A stretch of 64,000 nt of DNA from Anaerocolumna xylanovorans DSM 12503 (GCF_900143645.1 NZ_FRFD01000003.1:186001-250000), one strand, 5' to 3'; shown: positions 15,527 through 24,439, counted from the first letter of the stretch. Notes: generated from the letters alone by a model not told the origin. Translations and numbers: made by a program.

Positions 15527-16525
15527 TCATTTGGGAATATTTAAGAATTCTTTATTCTCCATATACCATTCTACCGTTTTCTCTATTCCTTCTTCAAAAG
15601 AAATCTCCTGTTTCCAGCCAAGCTCCTTCTGAAGCTTTGAAGAATCCATGGAATACCGTCTGTCATGGCCCTTCCGGTCTTCTATAAATTCAATGGGGGG
15701 AATGGTTAGGTGGTATTTCTCTCTTAAAATGCCGGTTATGCTTGAAACCACCTCAAGATTTGTATAATCCTTTCTGCCGCCGATATTATAAACTTCGCCT
15801 GTACGCCCTTCTGCCAGTACTTTATCAATGGCTGACAGATGATCTGTAACATAGAGCCAGTTCCTTATATTCTTTCCATCTCCGTAGATTGGGATAGGAT
15901 TACCGGTCAGGCAGCTTAAAATGCAGTTTGGAATAAACTTTTCCTGGTACTGATAAGGACCGTAATTATTGGAGCATCTTGTTACCAGGACAGGAAAATC
16001 ATAAGTTTCATAATAGGCTCTTGCCATATGGTCGCCTCCGGCCTTACTGGCAGAGTAGGGATTTCTGGGGCATAGAGGGGTATTTTCTGTGAATTTACCG
16101 GTTTCTCCAAGTTCACCATACACTTCGTCTGTTGAGATGTAGAGAAAGCGTTTGCCGTTATAGTTATTCTCCCAGGCTTTTTTGGCGGATTCTAACAGGC
16201 ATAAGGTTCCGCAGACATTTACCTCGGCAAATTCCTTCGGGGAGCGGATACTTTTGTCCACATGGGAGTGGGCTGCAAAATGCACCACATAATCAATGGA
16301 ATATTTTGCAAAGATTTCTGCTAACAGAGTTTCATTTCGGATATCACCTTTGATAAAGCGGTAAGCGTCATTTCCTTCATAACAGCTTACATTTTCTGAC
16401 CTTGCGCAATAGGTCAGGGTGTCCAGGTTTAAGATTCTGACTTCGCCTTTATAGTGCTGCATCAGGTAATGAATATAATTGGAGCCGATAAATCCGGCTC
16501 CTCCGGTAATAAGATATGTTTTCAT
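15527..16525 (-). CDS. rfbB: dTDP-glucose 4,6-dehydratase
   Basis: A 332-residue short-chain dehydrogenase/reductase that converts dTDP-glucose to dTDP-4-keto-6-deoxyglucose for rhamnose and other deoxysugars. NAD-binding GGAGFIGSNYIHYL is at the N-terminus. The catalytic STDEVYGE (Thr-Asp-Glu) and the YSASK Tyr-Lys pair follow, with SNNYGPYQ, NIRNWLYVTDH and the late GHDRRYSMD. An AGGAGG site precedes the ATG at 16525; the frame continues 11 codons upstream. No rfbA, rfbC or rfbD is beside it, so its sugar pathway genes must lie elsewhere. Confidence 0.92.
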   Translation of the reverse strand: MKTYLITGGAGFIGSNYIHYLMQHYKGEVRILNLDTLTYCARSENVSCYEGNDAYRFIKGDIRNETLLAEIFAKYSIDYVVHFAAHSHVDKSIRSPKEFAEVNVCGTLCLLESAKKAWENNYNGKRFLYISTDEVYGELGETGKFTENTPLCPRNPYSASKAGGDHMARAYYETYDFPVLVTRCSNNYGPYQYQEKFIPNCILSCLTGNPIPIYGDGKNIRNWLYVTDHLSAIDKVLAEGRTGEVYNIGGRKDYTNLEVVSSITGILREKYHLTIPPIEFIEDRKGHDRRYSMDSSKLQKELGWKQEISFEEGIEKTVEWYMENKEFLNIPK

Positions 16526-16604
16526 AGAAAACCTCCTGTATGTTTTTAATAAACACATTGTAGAAGGTCACCTAACGTAAGAGTCAAGAGCTTTAAAAAA
16601 AAAA

Positions 16605-17846
16605 TTACATTAGCATGGTATCCATAATCTTTTGAAGCTTTTCTGTCTCTGGCTGACTGCTTCCAAAAGGATTTTCCGGCATTTGGGCAAGAAAGGAAAA
16701 GGATACGGGAAAGTACTTTTCTATACTTTTCATATAATCCTTTGGAAAGTATTCCTGGCTTTTTTGTACGCCCATCAAAATTAACTGATAACAGTTCATC
16801 AGAACAAACTCCAGAAAGGGTTTGTTACCGGCAGGGAAGGAACGGCACAAATCAGTTATAAAGGATAAGAGCTTATTAACCGTTTTTTCTGCCTCTTCAC
16901 AGCGTGGGCTGATAGTAAATAAGGTCTGATGGTCTTTCATAGAATCTTCCTTTATATCCTGCAAATCGTCTGCAAGCTGCAGAAAGAAGCCAAAGCCCAG
17001 ATAGAAGACCATATCTTCTCTGGTTATTTTTTCTTTTACAAAGTAGCGGTCGATTAATACGGACATACCGCCTTTGTACATAGAGATAGCAAGCCGCTTT
17101 TCATAATCTAATAAAATATCCGTTCTTTGCTGGCTTAGGCTTTCCACCTGTGCATCCAGCATTAAAAGTAAAAGCTCCGTTACCGGGCAGGGTTCTCCTT
17201 CTATACAGTCATCTTTTGCAGCAGAAAGAAAGTATAAGGTCTTTTCATCATACCAGGAGGTTGTATTCACCGACTCCCCTTTCAGGAAATCTCTGATAAG
17301 CGAGTTGTAGCGGGCTTTTTCTTCTTTTGTGCAGGCAGTATTGTCTATGTAATTATCGGTAAAGGGATAGAGCATGCTGTAACCGTAACAGGCTTTTGAA
17401 AAGAGAGAAGTATCCTGATGGATTTCCTTAAACATCAGGTAGACAATATAATTTCTTAGGGCTTGTCCCATATCCTCAAAGGACATGGCGGGGACATCCA
17501 TACGTAATGTCTTTATAAATTCTTTGGTTTCCGAAACAAAGACTTCTATTCTTTCACGGGATAGATAATGATGCAATCCAAGGACCGTTTCTTCGGAAAG
17601 AACCTGGTATAGTAGTTTGTAGGTCTTTTTATTCCATTTTCTTTTCCCAAAGGGAAGGCGGGGATATCCTGTTATTTGCCGGTGAAACTGTGCGGATATC
17701 TCTTTTGCATAGGCTTCGTTCTTATTCTTATCCGCCTGCGGTACTTCCGTTAAATAGGGCGGAAAGGTGTCGTTTGCTGATAACCAGCGTTCCCTTACGA
17801 TTGGAAGGAAAGAATTCAAAATTGTGTCCTTGTGAAAGAAATTCAT
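16605..17846 (-). CDS. Class I isoprenoid-synthase-like protein
   Basis: A 413-residue all-helical protein with signs of the polyprenyl synthase/terpene synthase fold. FLQLADDLQDIKED (about residues 293-306) looks like the second Asp-rich metal motif, and PFTDNYIDN (about 161-169) sits where the first DDxxD would be. It is longer than a prenyl diphosphate synthase (about 300). The first motif is degenerate, so it may be a terpene cyclase-like or noncatalytic homologue. AAGGAG precedes the ATG. It is transcribed away from the TetR gene, and no other isoprenoid genes are nearby. Fold is likely; reaction is unknown. Confidence 0.6.
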   Translation of the reverse strand: MNFFHKDTILNSFLPIVRERWLSANDTFPPYLTEVPQADKNKNEAYAKEISAQFHRQITGYPRLPFGKRKWNKKTYKLLYQVLSEETVLGLHHYLSRERIEVFVSETKEFIKTLRMDVPAMSFEDMGQALRNYIVYLMFKEIHQDTSLFSKACYGYSMLYPFTDNYIDNTACTKEEKARYNSLIRDFLKGESVNTTSWYDEKTLYFLSAAKDDCIEGEPCPVTELLLLMLDAQVESLSQQRTDILLDYEKRLAISMYKGGMSVLIDRYFVKEKITREDMVFYLGFGFFLQLADDLQDIKEDSMKDHQTLFTISPRCEEAEKTVNKLLSFITDLCRSFPAGNKPFLEFVLMNCYQLILMGVQKSQEYFPKDYMKSIEKYFPVSFSFLAQMPENPFGSSQPETEKLQKIMDTMLM

Positions 17847-17911
17847 GGCTTTTCTCCTTTATTCCCATTATCTGTATTATAAAGAAGATGTCCGTGAAAA
17901 GCAACAGGCTA

Positions 17912-17940
17912 TTGATTGTATGGGATTGTTTTTGTATAAT
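17912..17940 (+). promoter_or_regulatory. Promoter of the TetR regulator gene
   Basis: TTGATT (17912-17917), a 17-base spacer and a perfect TATAAT (17935-17940) lie 42 bases before the TetR start, in the divergent region shared with the isoprenoid-synthase-like gene. Confidence 0.7.
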
Positions 17941-17981
17941 GGATACAGGAGTAATTGATTATAATAATTGGAGGAGCACAC

Positions 17982-18575
17982 ATGTCACAGACGACAAAGA
18001 GGGCTCTGGCTTATTCTCTCAAGAAGCTGTTAAAAGAAAAACCCCTGGATAAGATAACAGTAACGGATATTACCGAAGACTGTGAGGTTAACAGACAGAC
18101 CTTTTACTACCATTTTAAGGATATTTATGATCTGGTGGAGTGGATTTATACTGTTGAGGCAACCAAGGCATTGGATGGCAATAAGACTGCCACCACCTGG
18201 CAGCAGGGATTTTTTCAGATATTTGAATATATATTGGAAAATAAGACATTTGTCAGAGGAACCTATCATTCTGTTAATAAAGAGCACCTGGAAACCTATC
18301 TTTATAATGAGACCTTCAATCTGTTAATTGGGGTATTGGATGAATTTGCGGAAGGAATGTCTGTAAGGGAAGAGGATAAAGCCTTTATCGTAAACTTTTA
18401 CAAATATGCTTTTGTCGGTTTGATGCTTGACTGGATAGGGAAGGGGATGAAGGAGGAGCCCAAGGATATTTTGGATAGGCTTAGTATACTGCTGCAAGGA
18501 GATTTTAAAAATGCCCTGGAGAAGTTTAAGGGTAAATCCTACGCTTTAAATAAGATGAACCATGAGAAAAAATAA
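17982..18575 (+). CDS. TetR/AcrR-family regulator (DhaS-like)
   Basis: A 197-residue TetR-type regulator. The N-terminal helix-turn-helix reads RALAYSLKKLLKEKPLDKITVTDITEDCEVNRQTFYYHF (in parts), and a helical C-terminal ligand domain of the DhaS/TetR_C_8 type follows (FVGLMLDWIGKGMKEEP). GGAGGAG precedes the ATG at 17982; the frame runs nine codons further upstream. It lies directly before oleate hydratase in the same direction, so I infer that it responds to fatty acids and controls that gene. The ligand is not shown by the sequence. Confidence 0.85.
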   Translation: MSQTTKRALAYSLKKLLKEKPLDKITVTDITEDCEVNRQTFYYHFKDIYDLVEWIYTVEATKALDGNKTATTWQQGFFQIFEYILENKTFVRGTYHSVNKEHLETYLYNETFNLLIGVLDEFAEGMSVREEDKAFIVNFYKYAFVGLMLDWIGKGMKEEPKDILDRLSILLQGDFKNALEKFKGKSYALNKMNHEKK

Positions 18576-18582
18576 TGTGGTC

Positions 18583-18642
18583 CTGTATAAAAAAATTCGA
18601 TGAAGGCAGAATAATTTATACAGAAAACACAGTGTGTATAAA
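18583..18642. promoter_or_regulatory. Inverted repeat downstream of TetR, candidate operator
   Basis: CTGTATAAA (18583-18591) and TTTATACAG (18615-18623) are perfect inverted arms, and TGTGTATAAA follows at 18633-18642. They lie between TetR and oleate hydratase. They could be regulator sites or an RNA stem; I cannot decide. Confidence 0.35.
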
Positions 18643-18649
18643 ATTTTTA

Positions 18650-18694
18650 CAATAAGAGCCCACTGATTAAAATTTCATCAGTGGGCTCTTATTG
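18650..18694. terminator. 18-base perfect stem, possible terminator or attenuator
   Basis: CAATAAGAGCCCACTGAT (18650-18667) and its exact complement (18677-18694) enclose a nine-base loop. It is GC-rich in the middle and flanked by A/T runs, so it may stop transcription in either direction. It lies only 60 bases before the oleate hydratase start, so it would separate that gene from TetR or act as an attenuator. Confidence 0.6.
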
Positions 18695-18754
18695 TATATT
18701 GTACCTGGCAGGGAAAAGAGATATAGTAAAGAAAAAATGATGGAGGTAACTTTT

Positions 18755-20524
18755 ATGTATTACAGTAATGGAAATTATGAAGCGTTTGCCCGTCCCAGGA
18801 AGCCGGAGGGTGTGGATAAAAAATCCGCCTATTTGGTAGGTTCAGGTCTTGCCTCCCTGGCAGCTGCCTGCTTTCTTGTAAGAGACGGCCAGATGAAGGG
18901 AGAGCATATTCACATCCTGGAAGAGATGAGCCTTCCCGGCGGTGCCTGTGACGGTATCAAGGACAGCCAAAAGGGATTCATTGTCCGTGGCGGAAGAGAG
19001 ATGGAAAATCATTTCGAATGTCTGTGGGATTTGTTCCGTTCCATTCCTTCACTGGAAACAGAAGAAGCCTCCGTTCTGGATGAATTTTATTGGTTAAATA
19101 AGAAAGATCCTAACTATTCCTTAATGAGAGCTACCATTAACCGCGGAGAGGATGCTCATACGGATGGAAAATTCGGTCTTAGTGAAAAGGCTTCTACGGA
19201 AATCATTAAGTTGTTTTTCACCCGAGATGAAGATTTGTATGATAAAAAGATTGAGGATGTATTCACACAGGAATTCTTTGATTCTAATTTCTGGCTCTAC
19301 TGGAGAACCATGTTTGCTTTTGAGAATTGGCACAGTGCTCTTGAGATGAAACTCTATATTCAGAGATTTATCCATCACATCGGAGGACTTCCTGACTTTA
19401 AGGCGCTGAAATTCACCAAATACAATCAGTATGAGTCTTTGATTCTTCCTATGGTAAAATATCTGGAAGCTCATAATGTTCAGTTCCAGTATGATACAAG
19501 AGTTACCAATGTTATCTTTGAAAAGAAGGGCGGCAAGAAAGTTGCTGTTAAAATTGAATGTATCAGGGAAGGCAAGAAAGAAAGCATTGACCTGATTGAG
19601 GATGACCTGGTATTTGTAACAAATGGAAGCTGTACTGAGAATTCTTCCCTGGGTGACAATGACCATCCGGCAGAATTAAAGGAAGGCCCGGGAGGCTGCT
19701 GGGAGCTTTGGAGAAACATTGCCAGGCAGGATTCTTCTTTCGGACACCCGGATAAATTCTGCACTGACATTAAGGCAACCAACTGGGAATCTGCCACTGT
19801 GACAACTCTGGATGATAAGATTCCTCCTTACATTGAAAAGATCTGCAAGAGGGACCCGTTCAGCGGAAAGGTAGTAACAGGCGGAATTATTACGGTGAAG
19901 GATTCCAAATGGCTTATGAGCTATACCTTAAACCGTCAGCCTCACTTTAAAGAACAGCCCAGAAACCAGCTTGTTGTATGGGTATATGGTTTGCTCACCG
20001 ATGTACCCGGTGACTATATCAAGAAACCCATGAAGGATTGTACAGGCATCGAGATTACAGAAGAATGGCTGTATCACCTTGGAGTACCGGAATCCCAGAT
20101 TCATGACATGGCTGTTAATTCCGCAAAATGCGTTCCTTGTATGATGCCTTACATTACTGCTTTCTTTATGCCAAGAACTGCTGGAGACAGACCGAAGGTA
20201 GTACCCGACGGCTGTACGAATTTTGCTTTTATCGGACAGTTTGCCGACACGGTAAGAGATACCGTCTTCACCACCGAATATTCTATACGTACTGCTATGG
20301 AAGCAGTATATACACTGCTTGACGTAGACAGGGGTGTACCGGAAGTATTTGCTTCCTGCTATGATATCAGAGTGCTCCTGGATTCCACCTCAAAGATGAT
20401 GGACGGTGAGAAGATAGGGGATAAGAAGCTTCCTCTGGCTGCAAATGTAGTCAAGAAGAAGGTATTAAAGAAGATATCCGGTACGGTAATTGAAGATTTA
20501 TTAAAGAAATATAATGTAATCTAA
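18755..20524 (+). CDS. ohyA: Oleate hydratase
   Basis: A 589-residue FAD-dependent fatty acid double bond hydratase (once called myosin-cross-reactive antigen) that adds water to oleate to give 10-hydroxystearate. The dinucleotide motif is [20 protein letters not shown], followed by the FAD loop [15 protein letters not shown] and the family segments MLGTGSC-like [12 protein letters not shown] and [13 protein letters not shown]. The open frame starts at 18692, but GGAGG lies ahead of the ATG at 18755 and the upstream codons lie in the stem. The enzyme works at the membrane surface and detoxifies unsaturated fatty acids. TetR lies upstream and a fatty-acid-binding DegV gene downstream. Confidence 0.93.
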   Translation: MYYSNGNYEAFARPRKPEGVDKKSAYLVGSGLASLAAACFLVRDGQMKGEHIHILEEMSLPGGACDGIKDSQKGFIVRGGREMENHFECLWDLFRSIPSLETEEASVLDEFYWLNKKDPNYSLMRATINRGEDAHTDGKFGLSEKASTEIIKLFFTRDEDLYDKKIEDVFTQEFFDSNFWLYWRTMFAFENWHSALEMKLYIQRFIHHIGGLPDFKALKFTKYNQYESLILPMVKYLEAHNVQFQYDTRVTNVIFEKKGGKKVAVKIECIREGKKESIDLIEDDLVFVTNGSCTENSSLGDNDHPAELKEGPGGCWELWRNIARQDSSFGHPDKFCTDIKATNWESATVTTLDDKIPPYIEKICKRDPFSGKVVTGGIITVKDSKWLMSYTLNRQPHFKEQPRNQLVVWVYGLLTDVPGDYIKKPMKDCTGIEITEEWLYHLGVPESQIHDMAVNSAKCVPCMMPYITAFFMPRTAGDRPKVVPDGCTNFAFIGQFADTVRDTVFTTEYSIRTAMEAVYTLLDVDRGVPEVFASCYDIRVLLDSTSKMMDGEKIGDKKLPLAANVVKKKVLKKISGTVIEDLLKKYNVI

Positions 20525-20660
20525 ACCTTTTCTACTAAATTGATTATCTATAAAAGGGGGCGCTGCAGTAATTTGCTGGGCTCTCTTTTGTACTTGTGTG
20601 TTTCTGGCGGGCAATGATAAAAAATAGGCAACAAAAGCGGAATGAATTCATGATATCTTC

Positions 20661-20689
20661 TTTACAAGGCTTGTTACTAGAGATATAAT
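20661..20689 (+). promoter_or_regulatory. Promoter of the degV-like gene
   Basis: TTTACA (20661-20666), a 17-base spacer and TATAAT (20684-20689) lie about 75 bases before the DegV start. The rest of the 240-base gap after oleate hydratase shows no gene. Confidence 0.65.
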
Positions 20690-20764
20690 AGTTTTAATTA
20701 CTACATATGGTAGCATATGGATATATATTAGAAGTATAAATTAATAATGCCGGGAGGTAAGAAT

Positions 20765-21652
20765 ATGTCTGACTATATTATAACCTGCTGTTCCACAGCA
20801 GATATGGCAGTTGAATTCTTTCAGGAAAATAATATTCCTTTAATTCACTTTCACTATACCATGGAGGGAAAGGAATATGAGGATGACTTGGGCAAGTCCA
20901 TGCCCTTTGATATGTTTTACAGCAAAATAAAGGACGGGGCTGCATCTACCACTTCACAGCCCAATGCAGAGCAATATATGGAAGTATGGGAGCCGCTTTT
21001 AAAAGAAGGGTATGATGTATTGCACATCAGTTTATCCAGCGGTATATCAGGAGCTTTCAATTCGGCCTGCATTGCCAGGGATATGTTAGGTGATAAATAT
21101 ACGGAAAATAAGATTTATGTAGTGGATTCACTGGCTGCCTCTTCAGGCTTTGGGCTTTTAGTCACCCTTGCAAGTGAAAAGAAAAAAGAAGGATACTCTG
21201 TTGAAGAATGTTATAATTGGCTTCAGGAAAATAAGCTGACCATCCATCACTGGTTCTTTTCCACAGACCTTACAAGTTATTACCGCGGAGGAAGAATATC
21301 TGCGACTTCTGCCGCTTTTGGCACTATCTTAAAAATATGCCCTCTTCTTAATGTAAGCCATGAGGGAAAGCTGATTCCCAGAGATAAGTACAGGGGAAAG
21401 AAAAAAGTCTCGGAAGAGATGGTAAAGCGTATGGAGCAATATGCCAAGGACCGTTATGACTATTCGGGAAGGTGCTATATTTCCCAATCATCCTGCTATG
21501 AAGATGCAAAGCTGGTTGCTGATATGATTGAAGAAAAGTTCCCGAAGCTTAATGGAAAGGTAATAATTAATAACATTGGTACTGTTATTGGCTCCCATAC
21601 AGGCCCCGGGACGGTTGCACTTTATTTTGTCGGTGATAAGCGTACAGAATAG
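20765..21652 (+). CDS. DegV-family fatty-acid-binding protein
   Basis: A 295-residue DegV protein. The family binds a fatty acid between two domains (FakB proteins hand it to the FakA kinase for phospholipid synthesis). Visible family sequences are an N-terminal DYIITCCSTADM start, TTSQPNAEQYMEV, HISLSSGISGAFNSA, VVDSLAASSGFGLLV, STDLTSYYRGGRIS and SHTGPGTVALYF. GGGAGG precedes the ATG at 20765. No fakA is beside it. It is near oleate hydratase, which fits uptake or buffering of host or plant fatty acids. Confidence 0.88.
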   Translation: MSDYIITCCSTADMAVEFFQENNIPLIHFHYTMEGKEYEDDLGKSMPFDMFYSKIKDGAASTTSQPNAEQYMEVWEPLLKEGYDVLHISLSSGISGAFNSACIARDMLGDKYTENKIYVVDSLAASSGFGLLVTLASEKKKEGYSVEECYNWLQENKLTIHHWFFSTDLTSYYRGGRISATSAAFGTILKICPLLNVSHEGKLIPRDKYRGKKKVSEEMVKRMEQYAKDRYDYSGRCYISQSSCYEDAKLVADMIEEKFPKLNGKVIINNIGTVIGSHTGPGTVALYFVGDKRTE

Positions 21653-21660
21653 GAGTGGCA

Positions 21661-21996
21661 TCATTTCTTGTCTTCCAGAAGGTTCTTAAGCAGACTGATT
21701 AAAAAGGCTGCAAGTAAGGAATTTAAAAAGCCTCCCATGGTTATACCGGTTACAAAATGATCTGCAATCATAATAGTCCATGCATTGATTACAAAGTTAA
21801 ATAACCCCAGAGTCAGAAGATTAAGAGGAAGGGTTATTAAGAGCAGGAGCGGTTTTAAGAGCAGGTTTACAATCAATAAGACAAAGCCGACTAGCAGTAA
21901 GGAAGCACTGCTGTAAACCGACACGGTCGGAATGGCAAGGGAGAGCAGATAAATTACCGCAATGTAGGAAATATAGTGAAAGAATATCTTTTTCAT
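21661..21996 (-). CDS. YvlD-like / phage holin 4-superfamily membrane protein
   Basis: A 111-residue membrane protein with four hydrophobic helices and short loops, of the Phage_holin_4_2 (YvlD) superfamily. It has the LLKPLLLLITLPLNLLTLGLFNFVINAWTIMI region (in parts) and a Lys-rich C-terminus. It is last in a four-gene minus-strand operon with a YvlB-like SHOCT protein. The Bacillus yvlABCD operon has a comparable pairing and responds to cell-envelope stress. Despite the domain name there is no phage context. Role is inferred. Confidence 0.75.
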   Translation of the reverse strand: MKKIFFHYISYIAVIYLLSLAIPTVSVYSSASLLLVGFVLLIVNLLLKPLLLLITLPLNLLTLGLFNFVINAWTIMIADHFVTGITMGGFLNSLLAAFLISLLKNLLEDKK

Positions 21997-22017
21997 AAAA
22001 AGCCCTTTCTGATATGT

Positions 22018-22347
22018 TTATAGAATTTTTACAAAAACCTGTACGTCCCCGGTGGTTACATCCACTAGTTCATAAGGACCGTAATCTCCTAAGGAATGTA
22101 AAATGGAATAGCTCCCTTCAAGAAGTATTTTCAGTGCCTCCGGTGAAAAGTATACCTTTTTTTCACCGGAGGTTATTTTAGGAGTCGAGCCCTTAAAGGT
22201 AAACCATGATATAACTTCTAATAAATCCAGTGTACTGCCAATAAGCTCATCCAGTAGCTTTAAGGGTACGGGAAAGGAAAACGAAAAGGCTCTTTTTTCT
22301 TTTGATTTAATCGATACCCACATAACCGGATAGAGTTTATTCCACAT
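22018..22347 (-). CDS. Hypothetical protein in the YvlB/YvlD-like operon
   Basis: A 109-residue protein that I cannot assign. It has hydrophobic stretches near SFSFPVPLKLLDELIGS and LLEVISWFTF and ends with a beta-rich VDVTTGDVQVFVKIL. It overlaps the end of the upstream SHOCT-domain gene by 11 bases and precedes the YvlD-like gene, so the three are probably cotranslated. The ending, like that of its neighbour (VRVKIYVE), suggests that both are related YvlB-type sensor pieces. Confidence 0.6.
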   Translation of the reverse strand: MWNKLYPVMWVSIKSKEKRAFSFSFPVPLKLLDELIGSTLDLLEVISWFTFKGSTPKITSGEKKVYFSPEALKILLEGSYSILHSLGDYGPYELVDVTTGDVQVFVKIL

Positions 22348-22795
22348 ATATTTTTACCCGTATCATACTTTTGCTGTCTTCATCCCAGGCTTCTACGTCC
22401 ACAATGTCAGGGTCGTCCAGGGTACCGTTTAACAATTCACGTATAATGCCCTGAAAGTCGATGTCTGACAGATAAACTCCCTTACTTTCCATTTTGACTT
22501 TGGCATCGGGCGGAATATGGGTCAGGACCTTGCCGGTTACTTCACCGAGAGTTGTAATAAGACCTAAGGGGATATTGACATTGACATTGACAGTTTTGTT
22601 ATCGGAAGTAACCTTAATTTTTAAGAACTTATAGCTGCTTTTTCTGATAACCGGATTTTGTACGGGAATCTCTTTTGATTCGCTGTTTTCTGATGTCTCC
22701 TTTGCGCTTCCTAAAGCTTCTAAGAGTTCCATGCCTTCGGCAGCAGTAATCTGCCCTTTTTCAATCATTTCCAGAATCTTTAATTGTTCGTTCAT
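22337..22795 (-). CDS. SHOCT-like / YvlB N-terminal domain protein
   Basis: A 152-residue protein that begins with a short helical SHOCT-like domain (LKILEMIEKGQITAAEGMELLEAL) found at the N-terminus of YvlB/DUF4097 proteins. A polar linker and a beta-rich C-terminal part follow. These are likely regulatory parts of an envelope stress system. The ATG follows directly after the GGGTATAAAGT end of a repeated leader element, which replaces a normal ribosome site. It lies about 150 bases from the DUF2089 gene and overlaps the next gene. Confidence 0.7.
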   Translation of the reverse strand: MNEQLKILEMIEKGQITAAEGMELLEALGSAKETSENSESKEIPVQNPVIRKSSYKFLKIKVTSDNKTVNVNVNIPLGLITTLGEVTGKVLTHIPPDAKVKMESKGVYLSDIDFQGIIRELLNGTLDDPDIVDVEAWDEDSKSMIRVKIYVE

Positions 22796-22927
22796 ACTTT
22801 ATACCCATTGCATATCGCAGGTTTGCCCGCAGGCCGGTCTGCAATATTGCCACAAATAAAAATGAGTGAAAGAATCTATACGTGGCATCCTTTCATTTTT
22901 AAATTTTCTTTCACACTTGGCTCCCAT
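22796..22927 (-). repeat. Pseudoknotted leader element, locus 3 (inverted copy of locus 2)
   Basis: Read on the minus strand, the arms GTGAAAGAA (22914-22906) and TTCTTTCAC (22874-22866) enclose TGCCAC, which pairs with GTGGCA (22853-22848). The palindromic third part and a GGGTATAAAGT end touch the ATG at 22795. It begins with ATGGGAGCC (22927-22919), the motif that ends units at the other loci. It is nearly identical over about 100 bases to locus 2, 11 kb away, yet in opposite orientation and before an unrelated gene. Confidence 0.75.
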
Positions 22928-22945
22928 TATATTATATTATAGTTG

Positions 22946-23341
22946 CTATGCATTTAATTTCTTAATCCGTTCTGCTGCTTCCTTTGGGGAGATTTCTCCT
23001 CTTGATAATTGTTCTAATATTTCATTTTTGGCTTCTCTTAATAAATCGTTATCCCGGACTGTTTCCTTTGATGGCACCTCGAATCCAAGGTTTCTGATAA
23101 CTGCATCTAATTTGCCGCGGACTGTTGGATAGGAAATTCCCAATTCCTTCTCAACATCCTTGATATTGCCTCTGCATTTGATGAATACCTTTGCAAATTC
23201 CAGGTCATCAGCCGGTAATCTGCAGAATTCACAAGGTTCAAAGTCTCCCTCCAGCGAGGTATGGCACTTTGGACATCCAAGCTTTGTGATAGAAAGCTTT
23301 TCCCCGCAAACAGGACAGTTGCCGGGTGCTTTAAATTTCAT
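22946..23341 (-). CDS. DUF2089 zinc-ribbon/HTH protein
   Basis: A 131-residue regulator-like protein. The N-terminal zinc ribbons are CPVCG (Cys9, Cys12), CPKC (Cys23, Cys26) and CEFC. A helix-turn-helix follows with LGISYPTVRGKLDAVIRNLGF, then a SHOCT-like tail (EILEQLSRGEISPKEAAERIKKL). An AAGGAGG site precedes the ATG. It heads the minus-strand operon that ends with the YvlD-like gene and probably regulates it. The tail resembles the N-terminus of the next gene's product. Confidence 0.82.
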   Translation of the reverse strand: MKFKAPGNCPVCGEKLSITKLGCPKCHTSLEGDFEPCEFCRLPADDLEFAKVFIKCRGNIKDVEKELGISYPTVRGKLDAVIRNLGFEVPSKETVRDNDLLREAKNEILEQLSRGEISPKEAAERIKKLNA

Positions 23342-23371
23342 GGAAAATACCTCCTTTGTGTTCTTTCCTAC

Positions 23372-23400
23372 AATATACTACCATGAATTCATTATGTCAA
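23372..23400 (-). promoter_or_regulatory. Promoter of the DUF2089 operon
   Basis: On the minus strand, TTGACA (23400-23395), 17 bases and TATATT (23377-23372) lie about 30 bases before the DUF2089 start. The gap to 23530 is AT-rich with no gene. Confidence 0.7.
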
Positions 23401-23529
23401 TATAAAAGTTAAAAATATTAATATTTATATTAATATAATTGATTTTTGAATTAAATAATTGAATTTTAGAATGAAATATTGATAGAAAGTTCTTACTTTA
23501 CCATAGAAAGGCCGTAATTGGATTTTTAT

Positions 23530-23558
23530 TTGCGAAGCAGGGGAAAATATCTTATAAT
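23530..23558 (+). promoter_or_regulatory. Promoter of purine nucleoside phosphorylase
   Basis: TTGCGA (23530-23535), a 17-base spacer and a perfect TATAAT (23553-23558) lie about 65 bases before the phosphorylase start. Confidence 0.6.
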
Positions 23559-23626
23559 AAAAACGATGTATCAAGAGAAAGCAACAGTAAAATGTACGGG
23601 TGCATTTGCACAGAAATGAGGAAGTT

Positions 23627-24439
23627 ATGTACGAGAAAGTTTTAGAATCAGCAGAATATATTAAGAGCAGAATAAGCCTTTCCCCTAAGATTGCCATAGT
23701 GCTGGGCTCGGGACTTGGCGATATTGTAGATTCTCTTACAGAGGTCGAAACAGTAGATTATCTAGATATACCGAATTTTCCAAAGTCTACCGTGGAGGGA
23801 CATGCCGGAAGAATAGTTGCAGGCAGGTTAAAAGGCACTGAGGTGCTTATTATGCAGGGAAGATTTCATTTCTTTGAAGGATATCCCATGAAGGAAGTTA
23901 CCTATCCGGTATTTGTAATGAAGCTTCTTGGCATTACGAAGCTGATACTTACCAATGCCTGCGGAGGGATTAATGAAAGCTTCATCCCGGGAACGATAAT
24001 GCTTATCAATGATTTTATCAATCTTATGCCGTCAAATCCCCTTATTGGTATCAATGATGAGAGATTTGGCCCAAGATTTCCTGATATGACGGAACCCTAC
24101 AATACGAGGCTTATCGAACTTGCAAAGCAGGTGGCATCAGAGAACTCTATTTCCTATGGGGAAGGAGTATATGCAGGCTTTCCTGGACCTTATTATGAAA
24201 CTGCCGCGGAGATAAGGATGATAAGGAATTTCGGTGCGGATGCTGTTGGTATGTCAACGGTACCGGAAACAATAGCGGCCAATTATATGGGAATACAAGT
24301 ACTGGGATTAGCCGTAATTACCAATATGGCAACAGGTATCCAAAAGGTAAAGCATTCCCATGAAAGAGTGCTCGAAATTGCAAAGAAAGCTTCCATTGAT
24401 TTAAGCTGCCTGATAAGCGGAGTGATTGAAGGACTGTAA
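23627..24439 (+). CDS. Purine nucleoside phosphorylase
   Basis: A 270-residue trimeric-type (PNP/MTAP family) phosphorylase that splits purine nucleosides with phosphate in the cytoplasm. Visible marks are the phosphate loop VLGSGLGDIVD, GHAGRIVAG, MQGRFHFFEGYPM, TNACGGIN, the purine-site GPYYETAAEIRMIRNFGADAVGMSTVPE (in parts) and NMATGIQ. The open frame begins at 23600, but GAGGAAG lies just ahead of the ATG at 23627. It could be inosine/guanosine specific or 5'-methylthioadenosine active. The latter would connect with sulfur salvage, but the Asn-rich TNMATG site favours a PNP. Confidence 0.9.
   Translation: MYEKVLESAEYIKSRISLSPKIAIVLGSGLGDIVDSLTEVETVDYLDIPNFPKSTVEGHAGRIVAGRLKGTEVLIMQGRFHFFEGYPMKEVTYPVFVMKLLGITKLILTNACGGINESFIPGTIMLINDFINLMPSNPLIGINDERFGPRFPDMTEPYNTRLIELAKQVASENSISYGEGVYAGFPGPYYETAAEIRMIRNFGADAVGMSTVPETIAANYMGIQVLGLAVITNMATGIQKVKHSHERVLEIAKKASIDLSCLISGVIEGL

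Noticed and set aside
21661..21996. Prophage remnant because of a holin-family protein
   Set aside because: No other phage gene is near; it sits in a YvlB/YvlD-like operon.
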